NCBI GenBank assembly: GCA_910584215.1
Contig: CAJTYI010000004.1
Coordinates: 69,383 to 82,056, forward strand
DNA length: 12,674 bases
Reading direction: 5' to 3'
Source: an uncultured Roseburia sp.
GTDB taxonomy: Bacteria; Bacillota; Clostridia; Lachnospirales; Lachnospiraceae
Positions within the stretch are counted from its first letter, which is position 1. Each line of letters starts with the position of its first letter. Below, in pieces: positions 1-8,313 of this stretch. The translations under genes and the position numbers were made by a program. Below the pieces are notes generated by a model. The model did not search any database and was not told the DNA's origin. It saw nothing but the letters and a program-made list of their open reading frames with translations.

Positions 1-1
1 T

Positions 2-412
2 ATGAATATGGCGGTGGAGAATGTGATCGTCGATTACCGTGACCGACCGAGTGGCAGTGAGTCAAAGCTAAATACGTTCGGTGATGGCATAAAGGTGTTA
101 AAGACGATTTTTCATTTGTTCCGCAATTATCGGCCGATGCAGTTTTTTACCATGCTTGCATGTTTGTTCCTGCTTGCAGATCTGTTTGTGTTTGTTCCTG
201 CCGTCTGGATACCTTACTGCCGGACGGGGCTGGTGGAGCGGTTTCCGACGTTGATTGTCTGCGGCTTCGTGGCGATCGCTGCTATTTTGTCGTTCTTTAA
301 CGGCATGGTGTTAGACTCCATCCGCCAGAAAGAGCGCAGGGAATTTGAGTTTCGGCTGATGCAGGTGATGGAGTGGCAAAGACAAAGACAGGGGGAACGG
401 GGTACATCGTGA
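2..412 (+). CDS. Glycosyltransferase family 2, C-terminal fragment (5' end outside window)
   Basis: This is the C-terminal end of a dolichol-phosphate-mannose-synthase-like GT2 enzyme, which transfers a sugar from a nucleotide donor to a lipid or wall-polymer acceptor at the cytoplasmic face of the membrane. The stretch YRDRPSGSESKLNTFGDG (residues 12-29) is typical of where the catalytic domain of such enzymes meets the membrane part. Two hydrophobic helices follow (about residues 47-70 and 82-103), then a charged cytoplasmic tail rich in Arg, Gln and Glu. The GT-A domain with its DxD motif is not visible, so the gene must begin left of the window; the internal ATG at position 2 is not a credible start. 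The stop overlaps the next start by four bases, so the two genes are probably co-translated in a cell-envelope glycan operon. Family is well supported; substrate is unknown. Confidence 0.8.
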   Translation: MNMAVENVIVDYRDRPSGSESKLNTFGDGIKVLKTIFHLFRNYRPMQFFTMLACLFLLADLFVFVPAVWIPYCRTGLVERFPTLIVCGFVAIAAILSFFNGMVLDSIRQKERREFEFRLMQVMEWQRQRQGERGTS

Positions 413-2475
413 AGAAAGAGAAGATAAAACAGACCGGCGGATGGGTGGCCTATGCCGTCGCGGCTGCGGTAATACTGTTGATTGAGATTTTTTTGTGGAA
501 TCATTCCTTTTGGCTGTCACTGGGATATGAGCCGTTTACGGCGGAGGAAATCTTTACGCAGACGGGAGAACGGTTATCCTTAGAGGAAGACTTTTATCTG
601 GAATCCGGCGCATTTTTGGAGATCAAGGATATTGATGAGGAGATTCACAATATCTATCTCAATATTGAAACCGATAAAGAAGAACGGCTGGATATCTTAA
701 AGATACGGTTTCAGATGGCCGACGAGGGGAGAAAAGCTTACTATTCTACCTCATCCCGGGTGATTTCCTCGCGCCTGCAAAAGCTTGATTATATATCTCT
801 TTATCCTTACGGGGACTTGAAAGCGCTTAGAATCGAGTTTCCGGGGGAAGAATATACGACCATCTGTGTGACTGATCTTGTACTCAATGCGCATGTGCCG
901 CTGTTTTTTTCTGTCTGGCGCATTGTGTTGATGTATCTGGTTTTTCTGATCGGCAGGGCGCTTTTTTTCCGTCCTTATCAGTCGCTCCGCCAGCCGGGGG
1001 AAAGGCGGCAGCGCTGTATTGCGGCCGGACTGTGCGCGTTGACCCTTGTGTTTGTCCTAGCGCTGACATTGGTTGGCAATGATGACAGCGGGCGTGGTAC
1101 GATGGATAAATATACGGATTTGACACATGCCCTGGCACAGGGAATGGTTTCTTTGGATATTGAGGTGGATGAGCGCCTGCTGGCGGCGGAAAATCCTTAT
1201 GATGGCACGGAACTCTCGGAACTGGGCATTTCGGGATATCGGTGGGATTATGCTTACTTTGAGGGAAAACTGTATGTCTATTTTGGCGTGGTTCCCGTTG
1301 TGCTCACATATCTGCCCTACTATCTGTTGACCGGGCAGGATCTGCCGCATGTCGCGTCCTATCTGTTTTTCCTGCTGCCGCTTATTGTGGGCGCATTTCT
1401 GCTGATGGACGCGCTGGTCAAAAAATTCTGTAAAAGGCTGCCAGAAAAGCTTTATTATTTGTTTTTGGTTACATTTACGCTGGGAATCGGGACGCTGATT
1501 TTTGCAAAGCGTGTCTGTATCTATAATCTGGCGATCATGTCCGCAGTATGTTTTACCGTGTGGGGGCTGTACCTGTGGATAAGCTCGGTAAAGGAAAACG
1601 GACAGTGCGTGGTCTGGAAGGTTCTGCTGGGTTCGATCTGCATGGCGTTGGTCGCAGGCTGCCGCCCACAGCTTTTAGTGGGAAGCTTTCTGGCGCTGCC
1701 GATTTTCGGAGAAAAACTAAAACAGATCTTTGCTGATTTTAAGAAGAAAAAAGGCGGCGGGCATGTGCTTTTTCTCGCGGCCATCTGCGTCCCGTATCTG
1801 GTGACCGCGCTGTTGCTTATGTGGTATAATGTTGCGAGATTTGGCTCTCCGTTTGATTTCGGCGCCGCCTACAATCTGACGACAAATGATATGAGATTCC
1901 GCGGTATCCATATGGCGCGAATGATCGCCGGGTTATGGTCATTTTTGTTCAAACTTCCGGTGCTTGACGTCGAGTTTCCCTATCTGGGAACTACATGGAT
2001 TAACACCGCGTATCAGGGAATTACGATACAGGAATCGGGCATTGGCGGCATTTTTGCGACCAATCTGATTTTGTGGCCATGCTTTCTTTTGTATCGCTTC
2101 CGCGCAAAGCTGCGCGAGAAAAAGGCGTTGCTGTTTGCTTTGGTCAGCCTGGCCGGCGGTATTGTCATCGCCTGTGCAGATGTGCAGATGGCGGGCGTTT
2201 TGACGCGATATATGGCCGATTTTTCTATCTTTTTTTATCTGGCGTCGTTTGTTGTGATTTTTTCATTTTTGGATGGGCGATCGGTGAAGCAGTCGGAAGG
2301 TACGGATGGATGTGCCGATACATTTTGGTACAGGGGGCTGGCAGTTTTATCCTGCGTGACGATCGTATACTGCCTTTTGACGATACTCTCGCTCTATGTG
2401 GTGGGGGATTATCAGACGTTCCAGCCGGTATGGTATTATCATTTGAAAGAAATTTTTGGAGTGCTTGATGTTTAG
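409..2475 (+). CDS. Large polytopic membrane protein, GT-C / family 39-like glycosyltransferase
   Basis: Encodes about 688 residues with many hydrophobic helices. One N-terminal helix (about 14-33) is followed by a predicted extracytoplasmic domain of about 130 residues, then two helices (about 168-188 and 203-222) and further helices to the C-terminus. The region from D233 to the WDYAYFEGKLYVYFG segment (from W279) resembles the extracytoplasmic loop of GT-C polyprenyl-phosphate-sugar-dependent glycosyltransferases. The expected role is transfer of a lipid-linked sugar outside the membrane, using the product of the upstream GT2; this is inference from family shape and neighbourhood, and no catalytic residue could be assigned. 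The GTG at 409 is preferred because it overlaps the upstream stop as GTGA and follows a G-rich site at 390-397. An in-frame GTG at 373 would add 12 residues but has a poorer ribosome site. Substrate is unknown. Confidence 0.7.
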   Translation: MKKEKIKQTGGWVAYAVAAAVILLIEIFLWNHSFWLSLGYEPFTAEEIFTQTGERLSLEEDFYLESGAFLEIKDIDEEIHNIYLNIETDKEERLDILKIRFQMADEGRKAYYSTSSRVISSRLQKLDYISLYPYGDLKALRIEFPGEEYTTICVTDLVLNAHVPLFFSVWRIVLMYLVFLIGRALFFRPYQSLRQPGERRQRCIAAGLCALTLVFVLALTLVGNDDSGRGTMDKYTDLTHALAQGMVSLDIEVDERLLAAENPYDGTELSELGISGYRWDYAYFEGKLYVYFGVVPVVLTYLPYYLLTGQDLPHVASYLFFLLPLIVGAFLLMDALVKKFCKRLPEKLYYLFLVTFTLGIGTLIFAKRVCIYNLAIMSAVCFTVWGLYLWISSVKENGQCVVWKVLLGSICMALVAGCRPQLLVGSFLALPIFGEKLKQIFADFKKKKGGGHVLFLAAICVPYLVTALLLMWYNVARFGSPFDFGAAYNLTTNDMRFRGIHMARMIAGLWSFLFKLPVLDVEFPYLGTTWINTAYQGITIQESGIGGIFATNLILWPCFLLYRFRAKLREKKALLFALVSLAGGIVIACADVQMAGVLTRYMADFSIFFYLASFVVIFSFLDGRSVKQSEGTDGCADTFWYRGLAVLSCVTIVYCLLTILSLYVVGDYQTFQPVWYYHLKEIFGVLDV

Positions 2476-2514
2476 AATTTACAAAAATTTTACAATAAGT
2501 TCAGAACAGTTATA

Positions 2515-2543
2515 TTGTGATAGTAATGGGAAAGTGGTAAAAT
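2515..2543 (+). promoter_or_regulatory. Sigma-A promoter for secA
   Basis: TTGTGA at 2515-2520 and TAAAAT at 2538-2543 are separated by exactly 17 bases. This lies in the A+T-rich gap between the membrane-protein gene and secA, and predicts a transcript starting near 2550 with a leader of about 60 bases. It suggests secA can be transcribed independently of the glycosyltransferase genes. No terminator hairpin was seen between the two genes. Confidence 0.65.
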
Positions 2544-2601
2544 AAAAGTAATATGCGGGAATACTGTATTAAAAAGAACGGTTGTTTTCCCGGACAGGAA
2601 T

Positions 2602-2606
2602 AGGAG
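2602..2606 (+). promoter_or_regulatory. Ribosome binding site deciding the secA start
   Basis: AGGAG lies five bases before the ATG at 2612. This favours 2612 over the in-frame TTG at 2582, which has no comparable site and would add ten residues before the usual SecA N-terminus. Confidence 0.75.
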
Positions 2607-2611
2607 ATTAC

Positions 2612-5182
2612 ATGAGTGCAATAACGAAGATTTTTGGAACCCACAGCGAGCGTGAGTTAAAGCGTATTAAACCGCTGGTAGATAAAGTGGAGTCTTACCG
2701 CGAGACTATGGGCAAGATGTCGGATGAGGAGTTAAAAGATAAGACGAAAGAGTTTAAAGAGCGTCTTGGCAAGGGCGAGACGCTGGATGATATTCTGCCG
2801 GAGGCATTCGCCACGGTCCGCGAGGCGGCCAGGCGTGTCCTGGGGATGGAGCACTACAGGGTGCAGATCATCGGAGGTATTATTCTGCACCAGGGACGTA
2901 TCGCTGAGATGCGCACCGGTGAAGGTAAGACGCTGGTGTCCACACTCCCGGCCTATCTCAATGCGCTGGAGGAGAAGGGTGTCTGCATCGTCACTGTCAA
3001 CGATTATCTGGCAAAGCGCGACGCCGAGTGGATGGGACAAGTGCACGAATTTTTGGGCTTAAAAGTCGGCGTTGTGTTGAACTCCATGAACAACGATGAG
3101 CGCAGAGAGGCTTACAACTGTGACATTACCTATGTCACCAACAATGAGCTTGGTTTTGATTATCTCCGCGACAATATGGTGATCTATAAGGAACAGTTGG
3201 TGCAGCGTTCCCTCCACTATGCCATCATCGACGAGGTGGACTCTGTGCTGATCGACGAGGCGAGGACGCCGCTTATTATTTCCGGGCAGAGCGGCAAGTC
3301 TACGAGGCTGTATGAGGCGTGTGATATTCTGGCTACCCAGATGAAGCGCGGCGAGGACATACCCGAGTATTCCAAGATGGATGCCATCATGGGTGTCGAG
3401 CAGGAGGAGACGGGCGATTTTATCGTCAACGAGAAGGACAAGGTGGTAAGCCTGACACAGGAGGGTGTCAAAAAGGTCGAGCAGTTTTTTAAAATCGAAA
3501 ACCTTGCCGACGCCGAAAATCTTGAGATTCAGCACAACGTGATTTTAGCGCTGCGCGCGCACAATCTGATGTTCCGTGATCAGGATTATGTGGTGACGGA
3601 CGATCAGGTAATGATCGTCGATGAGTTTACCGGACGTATTATGCCGGGGCGCCGCTACTCCGACGGCCTGCATCAGGCGATCGAGGCCAAAGAGCATGTG
3701 AAAGTGAAGCGCGAGAGCAAGACTCTGGCTACGATCACTTTCCAGAATTTCTTTAATAAATTTGAGAAGAAGGCCGGCATGACCGGTACGGCTCTGACGG
3801 AGGAGAAAGAGTTTCGCGATATCTACGGCATGGATGTTATCGAGATTCCGACCAACCGCCCGGTTGCGCGTATCGACATGCAGGATGTGGTATATAAGAC
3901 AAAGAAAGAAAAGTTTAATGCCGTTGTGGAGTCTGTGCAGGAGGCGCATGAAAAGGGACAGCCTGTATTAGTGGGCACGATCACGATCGAGACTTCCGAG
4001 TTAATCAGCAGTCTTTTAAAGAGAGCCGGTATTCCGCATACGGTGCTAAATGCAAAGTTTCATGAGATGGAGGCGGAGATCGTCGCCGGCGCCGGAGCGC
4101 ACGGCGCAGTTACCATCGCCACCAACATGGCCGGGCGCGGTACGGATATCAAGTTGGACGACGAGGCCAAGGCGGCCGGCGGACTCAAAATTATTGGTAC
4201 GGAGCGCCACGAGTCAAGGCGTATTGATAACCAGCTGCGCGGACGTTCGGGACGTCAGGGAGACCCGGGTGAATCACAGTTCTTTATCTCGCTCGAGGAC
4301 GATCTGATGCGCCTGTTTGGCTCTGAGAAGCTGATGAGCATTTTTAATACGCTCGGTGTGCCGGAGAATGAGCAGATTCAGCACAAGATGCTCACCTCCG
4401 CGATTGAGAAAGCGCAGAAGAAGATCGAGAGCAATAACTTTGGTATCCGTAAGAATCTCCTGGAATATGACCAGGTAATGAATGATCAGAGGGAGATTAT
4501 CTATAAAGAGCGTCTGCGCGTATTAAACGGAGAGAACATGCGGGATGCGGTATTTAAGATGATCACCGACCGCGTGGAGAGCTGCGTGGACACATGTCTT
4601 TCCTCCGATATCCCGAAAGAAGAGTGGAATCTTAATGAGTTAAATCAGCTTTTAATTTCTATGATTCCGATGGAGCCGATTGCTGCGGAGGATATCGAGA
4701 CGGTACACAACAACAAAGAGTTAAAGCATATGCTAAAGGAGCGCGCGGTCAAGATTTATGAGGTAAAAGAGACGGAGTTTCAGGAGCCTGAGCAGTTCCG
4801 TGAGCTGGAGCGCGTCGTGCTTTTGAAGGTGATCGACCGCAAGTGGATGGATCATATCGACGATATGGATCAGCTTCGCCAGGGAATCGGCTTGCAGGCA
4901 TATGGCCAGCGCGATCCGTTGGTGGAATATAAGATGTCCGGTTTTGATATGTTTGACGAGATGACTGCGAACATACAGGAGGATACCATACGTCTGCTTT
5001 ACCATGTGAAGATCGAACAAAAAGTCGAGCGCGAGCAGGTGGCAAAAGTGACGGGAACCAACAAAGACGAGACCGCGACCAGGGCGCCAAAGCGCCGCGC
5101 GGAGGCCAAGGTTTATCCGAACGATCCCTGTCCGTGCGGCAGTGGCAAAAAGTATAAACAGTGCTGCGGCAAATTGGCCTAG
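2612..5182 (+). CDS. secA: Preprotein translocase ATPase SecA
   Basis: SecA is the cytosolic motor that binds SecYEG and uses ATP to push unfolded preproteins across the membrane. The product is 856 residues, a normal length. The N-terminus is a typical SecA helix. Walker A is MRTGEGKT at 100-107 (K106) and the DEVD box is at 207-210, matching Bacillus SecA numbering. The second nucleotide-binding domain carries TNMAGRGTDI at 504-513 and the HESRRIDNQLRGRSGRQGD segment from H533, including the arginine finger region. The C-terminal tail ends in a zinc site, C840, C842, C851 and C852, which in other SecAs binds zinc and contacts SecB, ribosomes or phospholipid. Nothing is missing. The start at 2612 is set by AGGAG at 2602-2606. 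The next gene lies directly downstream in the same reading frame. Confidence 0.98.
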   Translation: MSAITKIFGTHSERELKRIKPLVDKVESYRETMGKMSDEELKDKTKEFKERLGKGETLDDILPEAFATVREAARRVLGMEHYRVQIIGGIILHQGRIAEMRTGEGKTLVSTLPAYLNALEEKGVCIVTVNDYLAKRDAEWMGQVHEFLGLKVGVVLNSMNNDERREAYNCDITYVTNNELGFDYLRDNMVIYKEQLVQRSLHYAIIDEVDSVLIDEARTPLIISGQSGKSTRLYEACDILATQMKRGEDIPEYSKMDAIMGVEQEETGDFIVNEKDKVVSLTQEGVKKVEQFFKIENLADAENLEIQHNVILALRAHNLMFRDQDYVVTDDQVMIVDEFTGRIMPGRRYSDGLHQAIEAKEHVKVKRESKTLATITFQNFFNKFEKKAGMTGTALTEEKEFRDIYGMDVIEIPTNRPVARIDMQDVVYKTKKEKFNAVVESVQEAHEKGQPVLVGTITIETSELISSLLKRAGIPHTVLNAKFHEMEAEIVAGAGAHGAVTIATNMAGRGTDIKLDDEAKAAGGLKIIGTERHESRRIDNQLRGRSGRQGDPGESQFFISLEDDLMRLFGSEKLMSIFNTLGVPENEQIQHKMLTSAIEKAQKKIESNNFGIRKNLLEYDQVMNDQREIIYKERLRVLNGENMRDAVFKMITDRVESCVDTCLSSDIPKEEWNLNELNQLLISMIPMEPIAAEDIETVHNNKELKHMLKERAVKIYEVKETEFQEPEQFRELERVVLLKVIDRKWMDHIDDMDQLRQGIGLQAYGQRDPLVEYKMSGFDMFDEMTANIQEDTIRLLYHVKIEQKVEREQVAKVTGTNKDETATRAPKRRAEAKVYPNDPCPCGSGKKYKQCCGKLA

Positions 5183-5199
5183 CGGCATGATGGAAAGGC

Positions 5200-5205
5200 A
5201 GGGAG
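5200..5205 (+). promoter_or_regulatory. Candidate ribosome binding site for trmO
   Basis: AGGGAG lies 4 bases before an ATC codon (5210), 10 before an ATT (5216) and 13 before another ATT (5219), all in frame with the TrmO coding sequence. It is the only good Shine-Dalgarno-like site between the secA stop and the conserved TrmO N-terminus. It supports initiation here on a non-standard codon rather than at the GTG at 5279. Confidence 0.45.
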
Positions 5206-5209
5206 CACG

Positions 5210-5887
5210 ATCGAGATTATTGCTCATATTTATACAGATTTTCCGGAGAAATTCGGGATTCCGCGCCAGAGCTGTCTGGTGCCGGAGCTCGCGGGCCGCA
5301 TTGTGTTTGCGCCGGAGTACCGTGCACCGGAGATCATAAAGGGGCTGGAGGGGTTCAATTATATCTGGCTGCTCTGGCAGTTTGACGCGGAAAAGAGAAA
5401 GCATTGGTCTGTCACGGTCAAGCCGCCCCGTCTGGGCGGCAACACGCATATGGGGGTATTCGCTACCCGCTCTCCGTTTCGGCCCAACAGTATTGGCCTC
5501 TCCTCCGTAAAACTGGAGGGGATTACACAGACCAAGGACGGGCCGGTCTTGTATGTGGCGGGTGCGGATATGCGCGATGGTACGGCGATCTATGATATCA
5601 AGCCGTATCTGCCCTACTGCGACTGCCACACAGACGCGGTGGGCGGTTTTGCGGCGGAGGTGGCAGATTACGCCCTTCGTGTGGATTTTCCCGGGGAGCT
5701 GCTGCAAATATTTCCAAAGGAAAAGCAGCAGGCAGTTGTAAAAGTGCTGGAGCAGGACCCGCGTCCCTCCTACCACAACGACCCCGCAAGACAGTATGGG
5801 GTGTCTTTTGCGGGATATGACGTGCATTTTCGTGTGGACGGGGATTGTTTGCATGTGACGGAGGTTGTTAAGTTAAAGCAAGATTAA
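5210..5887 (+). CDS. trmO: tRNA (N6-threonylcarbamoyladenosine37-N6)-methyltransferase TrmO (TsaA/YaeB family)
   Basis: TrmO uses S-adenosylmethionine to methylate t6A at position 37 of tRNA-Thr, tuning decoding. Family signatures are clear: IYTDFPEKFGIPRQS near the N-terminus, PRLGGNTHMGVFATRSPF, then the diagnostic FRPNSIGLSSVKLEG, and DIKPYLPYCD in the C-terminal half. The open frame has no ATG, GTG or TTG before these N-terminal residues. The first canonical start, GTG at 5279, would remove 23 residues of the first strand and loop. Starting at ATC 5210 gives 225 residues, close to the roughly 235 of the E. coli protein. The frame is continuous back to the secA TAG at 5180, so the gene is in frame with secA. 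Family assignment is firm; the start is uncertain (ATC 5210, ATT 5216 or 5219, or GTG 5279). Confidence 0.88.
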   Translation: MEIIAHIYTDFPEKFGIPRQSCLVPELAGRIVFAPEYRAPEIIKGLEGFNYIWLLWQFDAEKRKHWSVTVKPPRLGGNTHMGVFATRSPFRPNSIGLSSVKLEGITQTKDGPVLYVAGADMRDGTAIYDIKPYLPYCDCHTDAVGGFAAEVADYALRVDFPGELLQIFPKEKQQAVVKVLEQDPRPSYHNDPARQYGVSFAGYDVHFRVDGDCLHVTEVVKLKQD

Positions 5888-5895
5888 TTAAATCA

Positions 5896-5904
5896 TGATA
5901 AAAT
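5896..5904 (+). promoter_or_regulatory. Possible extended -10 promoter upstream of the phosphofructokinase gene
   Basis: TGATAAAAT matches an extended -10 element (TGn followed by a TATAAT-like hexamer). No convincing -35 hexamer is present at 17 bases. The gap to the ATG at 6001 is A+T-rich with no terminator, so readthrough from trmO is equally possible. Confidence 0.3.
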
Positions 5905-6000
5905 AATACAAAGCGGCGTTTATTTGCATGATTTCAATTATGCATAGAAAACAGCAAATCTTGGTGGGATTAAGAAAAGGAGAAAGGAAGGTATCGTGCT

Positions 6001-7224
6001 ATGATAGGAAATGTAATTGTGGGGCAGTCGGGAGGACCGACATCAGTGATTAATTCCAGTCTTTTGGGGGTATTTAAGACGGCCAAAGACAGGGGGGCAA
6101 AAAAAATATACGGCATGCTGCACGGAATCAAGGGGCTGCTGGATGATCAGTATGTTGATTTGGCGGAGAAAATCAAGACCGATATCGATATTGATCTGCT
6201 CAAGAGAACGCCGTCTTCCTATCTGGGTTCCTGCCGCTACAAATTGCCGGAGATAGAGGGCAACGAGGAGACATATCAGAAGATTTTTGCCAAGCTCGAT
6301 GTGTTGGGCATCAAGTATTTCTTTTATATTGGCGGTAATGATTCCATGGATACCATCAAGCAGTTGTCAGATTACGCTGCCTTGGTACATAGTGATATCA
6401 GTTTTATGGGTGTGCCAAAGACCATTGACAATGACTTGGCAGTCACAGACCATACGCCGGGGTTTGGCAGCGCGGCAAAGTATATAGCGGCCACGGTCAA
6501 AGAGATTATCCGTGACGGCTTGGTTTACGATTATCCGACGATCACGATTGTCGAGATCATGGGGCGCAACGCCGGGTGGCTGACTGCATCCGCGGCGCTT
6601 GCCAAAGGGGAGGACTGTGAAGGCGTAGATATGATTTATCTCCCCGAAAAAGTGTTTGATATTGATAAGTTTATGGCGCGTGTGCGCAAGATCAGCGTTG
6701 CCGGTCATTCGATGGTGATCGCCGTCTCCGAGGGTATTAAGGTTGAGGATGGCAGATATGTGTTTGAGCTTTCCGACCATGTGGAGTTTGTGGATGCGTT
6801 CGGTCACAAGCAGTTAGCCGGGTCCGCGAAGTTTCTTGCCAACAAGATCGGTTCGGAGCTCGGCATCAAGACGCGTGCGGTGGAGCTGTCCACCATGCAG
6901 CGATGTGCGGCGCATATGACTTCGCGTACCGATATCACCGAGGCGTTCAATGTGGGAGGCGCCGCAGTCAAGGCGGCCTTTGAGGGCGAGAGCGGCAGAG
7001 TGGTTGTATTAAAGAGAATCTCCGATGACCCGTATATGTGTATCACGGAGACACACGATGTGCATGATATCGCAAACGTGGAGAAGAAAGTACCGTTGGA
7101 GTGGATCACCGACGATGATTATGTGACGGACGAGTTGATTCACTATATCCGTCCGCTGATTCAGGCGGAGCTCTCACCGATCATGGTGGACGGTCTGCCG
7201 AGGCATTTAAATGTAAATTTTTAA
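6001..7224 (+). CDS. pfp: Pyrophosphate-type phosphofructokinase (diphosphate-fructose-6-phosphate 1-phosphotransferase)
   Basis: This enzyme interconverts fructose 6-phosphate and fructose 1,6-bisphosphate in glycolysis. The product is 407 residues, longer than the roughly 320-residue ATP-PFK. It opens with a phosphate-binding segment, IVGQSGGPTSVIN. The donor-site motif is GGNDS at 111-115, with Asp114 where ATP enzymes have Gly. PKTIDND (139-145) carries Lys140 before the catalytic TIDND. In this family an Asp at the first place and a Lys at the second are the residues that favour pyrophosphate over ATP. MGRNAGWL begins at M187 and forms part of the sugar-phosphate site. The ATG at 6001 follows an AG-rich ribosome site (about 5976-5990). 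Biochemical donor use is inferred; some members annotated this way use ATP. Confidence 0.88.
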   Translation: MIGNVIVGQSGGPTSVINSSLLGVFKTAKDRGAKKIYGMLHGIKGLLDDQYVDLAEKIKTDIDIDLLKRTPSSYLGSCRYKLPEIEGNEETYQKIFAKLDVLGIKYFFYIGGNDSMDTIKQLSDYAALVHSDISFMGVPKTIDNDLAVTDHTPGFGSAAKYIAATVKEIIRDGLVYDYPTITIVEIMGRNAGWLTASAALAKGEDCEGVDMIYLPEKVFDIDKFMARVRKISVAGHSMVIAVSEGIKVEDGRYVFELSDHVEFVDAFGHKQLAGSAKFLANKIGSELGIKTRAVELSTMQRCAAHMTSRTDITEAFNVGGAAVKAAFEGESGRVVVLKRISDDPYMCITETHDVHDIANVEKKVPLEWITDDDYVTDELIHYIRPLIQAELSPIMVDGLPRHLNVNF

Positions 7225-7251
7225 TCAATGTATAGAATGAAACATGATTTT

Positions 7252-7277
7252 GCAAAGCGGCCGTTTGGCCGCTTTGC
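7252..7277 (+). terminator. Perfect 11 bp hairpin between pfp and metF
   Basis: GCAAAGCGGCC (7252-7262) and GGCCGCTTTGC (7267-7277) are perfect reverse complements around a GTTT loop. The stem is G+C-rich and lies 28 bases after the pfp stop. There is no T-tract on its 3' side, so it may be a weak terminator, an mRNA 3'-end stabiliser or a processing site rather than a classical intrinsic terminator. Confidence 0.5.
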
Positions 7278-7320
7278 GCGCGATAAGCGGATAAACTTTT
7301 GATGCGGGGAAAGGATTTTT

Positions 7321-8196
7321 ATGAAAATTGCAGATATTTTAAAACAGAAAGAGGTCGTGATTTCTTTTGAAATGTTTCCTCCGAAAAAATGGGAGGGATT
7401 GGAAAAGACAAAGCAGACGGCAAGGCGTATGGCGACGCTCGGGCCGGATTTTATGAGTGTGACTTACGGCGCCGGCGGCGGGGCCAGTGATTTTACTGTC
7501 TCGGTTGCGGAGGAGATCGGGCGTCAGGGGATGCCCGCACTGGCACACCTGACATGCGTGTCTGCCGGCAGGGGTAAGATTGACGAAGTGATCGAACAAT
7601 TGAGAGGGAAGAAGATTGAGAACATTCTGGCTCTGCGCGGAGATCTCCCCGCAGAAGGGGATTTTGTGCTGCCGGAGAATTTTTCTCATGCAACCGACCT
7701 GATTTCTTATATCAAGTCAAAAGGCGATTTCTGTATCGGTGCCGCCTGTTATCCCACGGGTCACCCGGAGGCGGAGAGCATGGAAGCCGATTTGCAATAT
7801 TTAAGACAAAAACAGGAGCTTGGCGCCGATTTTCTGACTTCCCAGCTATTTTATGATAATCAGCTGTTTTATGAATTTAGGGACAGGGCGAGAAAAGCCG
7901 GGATTACCGTTCCAATTCTCGCAGGCATTATGCCGATCACCACAGTCTCCCAGATTGAGCGGACGATACAACTCTCGTCTAGCACGGTGCCGGAACACTT
8001 TCGCAGGCTCTTAGAGCGCTATCAGGACAACGCAGAGTCGATGCGCCAGGCGGGAATCTTGTATGCGGTATCGCAGATCGCGGATTTGCTGGCAAACGGC
8101 CAGAATTATATCCACATCTATGCGATGAATAAACCGGACGTCGTGATGGATATTATGGCCTTGCTGCGGCCGCTGATCCTGCCGTTTGTATCGTGA
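7321..8196 (+). CDS. metF: Methylenetetrahydrofolate reductase
   Basis: MetF is a flavin enzyme that reduces 5,10-methylene-tetrahydrofolate to 5-methyl-tetrahydrofolate, supplying methyl groups for methionine synthesis. The product is 291 residues, the usual single-domain bacterial size. SFEMFPPK at 15-22 carries Glu17, equivalent to the catalytic Glu of the E. coli enzyme (its FEFFPP motif). VTYGAGGG ends at Gly54, HLTC is at 76-79, and LALRGDLP contains Asp108, the flavin-contacting aspartate of the family. The C-terminal half (YPTGHPE, SQLFYDN) is also typical. The ATG follows AAAGGA about six bases upstream. It is the last host gene before the phage-like segment and appears intact. No metV, metH or other folate gene is in the window, so which MetF subtype this is cannot be decided. 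Confidence 0.95.
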   Translation: MKIADILKQKEVVISFEMFPPKKWEGLEKTKQTARRMATLGPDFMSVTYGAGGGASDFTVSVAEEIGRQGMPALAHLTCVSAGRGKIDEVIEQLRGKKIENILALRGDLPAEGDFVLPENFSHATDLISYIKSKGDFCIGAACYPTGHPEAESMEADLQYLRQKQELGADFLTSQLFYDNQLFYEFRDRARKAGITVPILAGIMPITTVSQIERTIQLSSSTVPEHFRRLLERYQDNAESMRQAGILYAVSQIADLLANGQNYIHIYAMNKPDVVMDIMALLRPLILPFVS

Positions 8197-8227
8197 ATGA
8201 TCTATAAAATAGAAGATAAATTATGAG

Positions 8228-8287
8228 AATAGCCGTTCCTAGACTTTGACGAGAGCAGGACGGCTATTTCTATTTATGAATTTTTAA
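8228..8287 (+). terminator. Probable intrinsic terminator after metF
   Basis: AATAGCCG (8228-8235) pairs with CGGCTATT (8261-8268). After a one-base bulge at 8236, TCC (8237-8239) pairs with GGA (8258-8260). The loop is 18 bases and the 3' side is T-rich, including TTTTT about 13 bases later. It lies between convergent genes and would separate host metF transcription from the element's leftward genes. Confidence 0.6.
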
Positions 8288-8313
8288 AAACGCAGAAGCG
8301 GTAAAGTCAATCG

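Noticed and set aside
373..411. GTG at 373 as the start of the GT-C-like protein
   Set aside because: It would overlap the upstream gene by 40 bases and has a weaker ribosome site than the GTG at 409, which overlaps by four bases.
4733..5854. Long minus-strand open frame of 373 codons opposite secA and trmO
   Set aside because: It is antisense to two clearly conserved genes, has no recognisable domain and is rich in Arg, His and Leu as expected of a shadow frame.
5924..5948. Inverted repeat around TGCAT...ATGCA upstream of the phosphofructokinase gene
   Set aside because: Arms are only 5 bp with a 10-base loop, and the -35/-10 spacing tried around it fails; probably chance in A+T-rich sequence.
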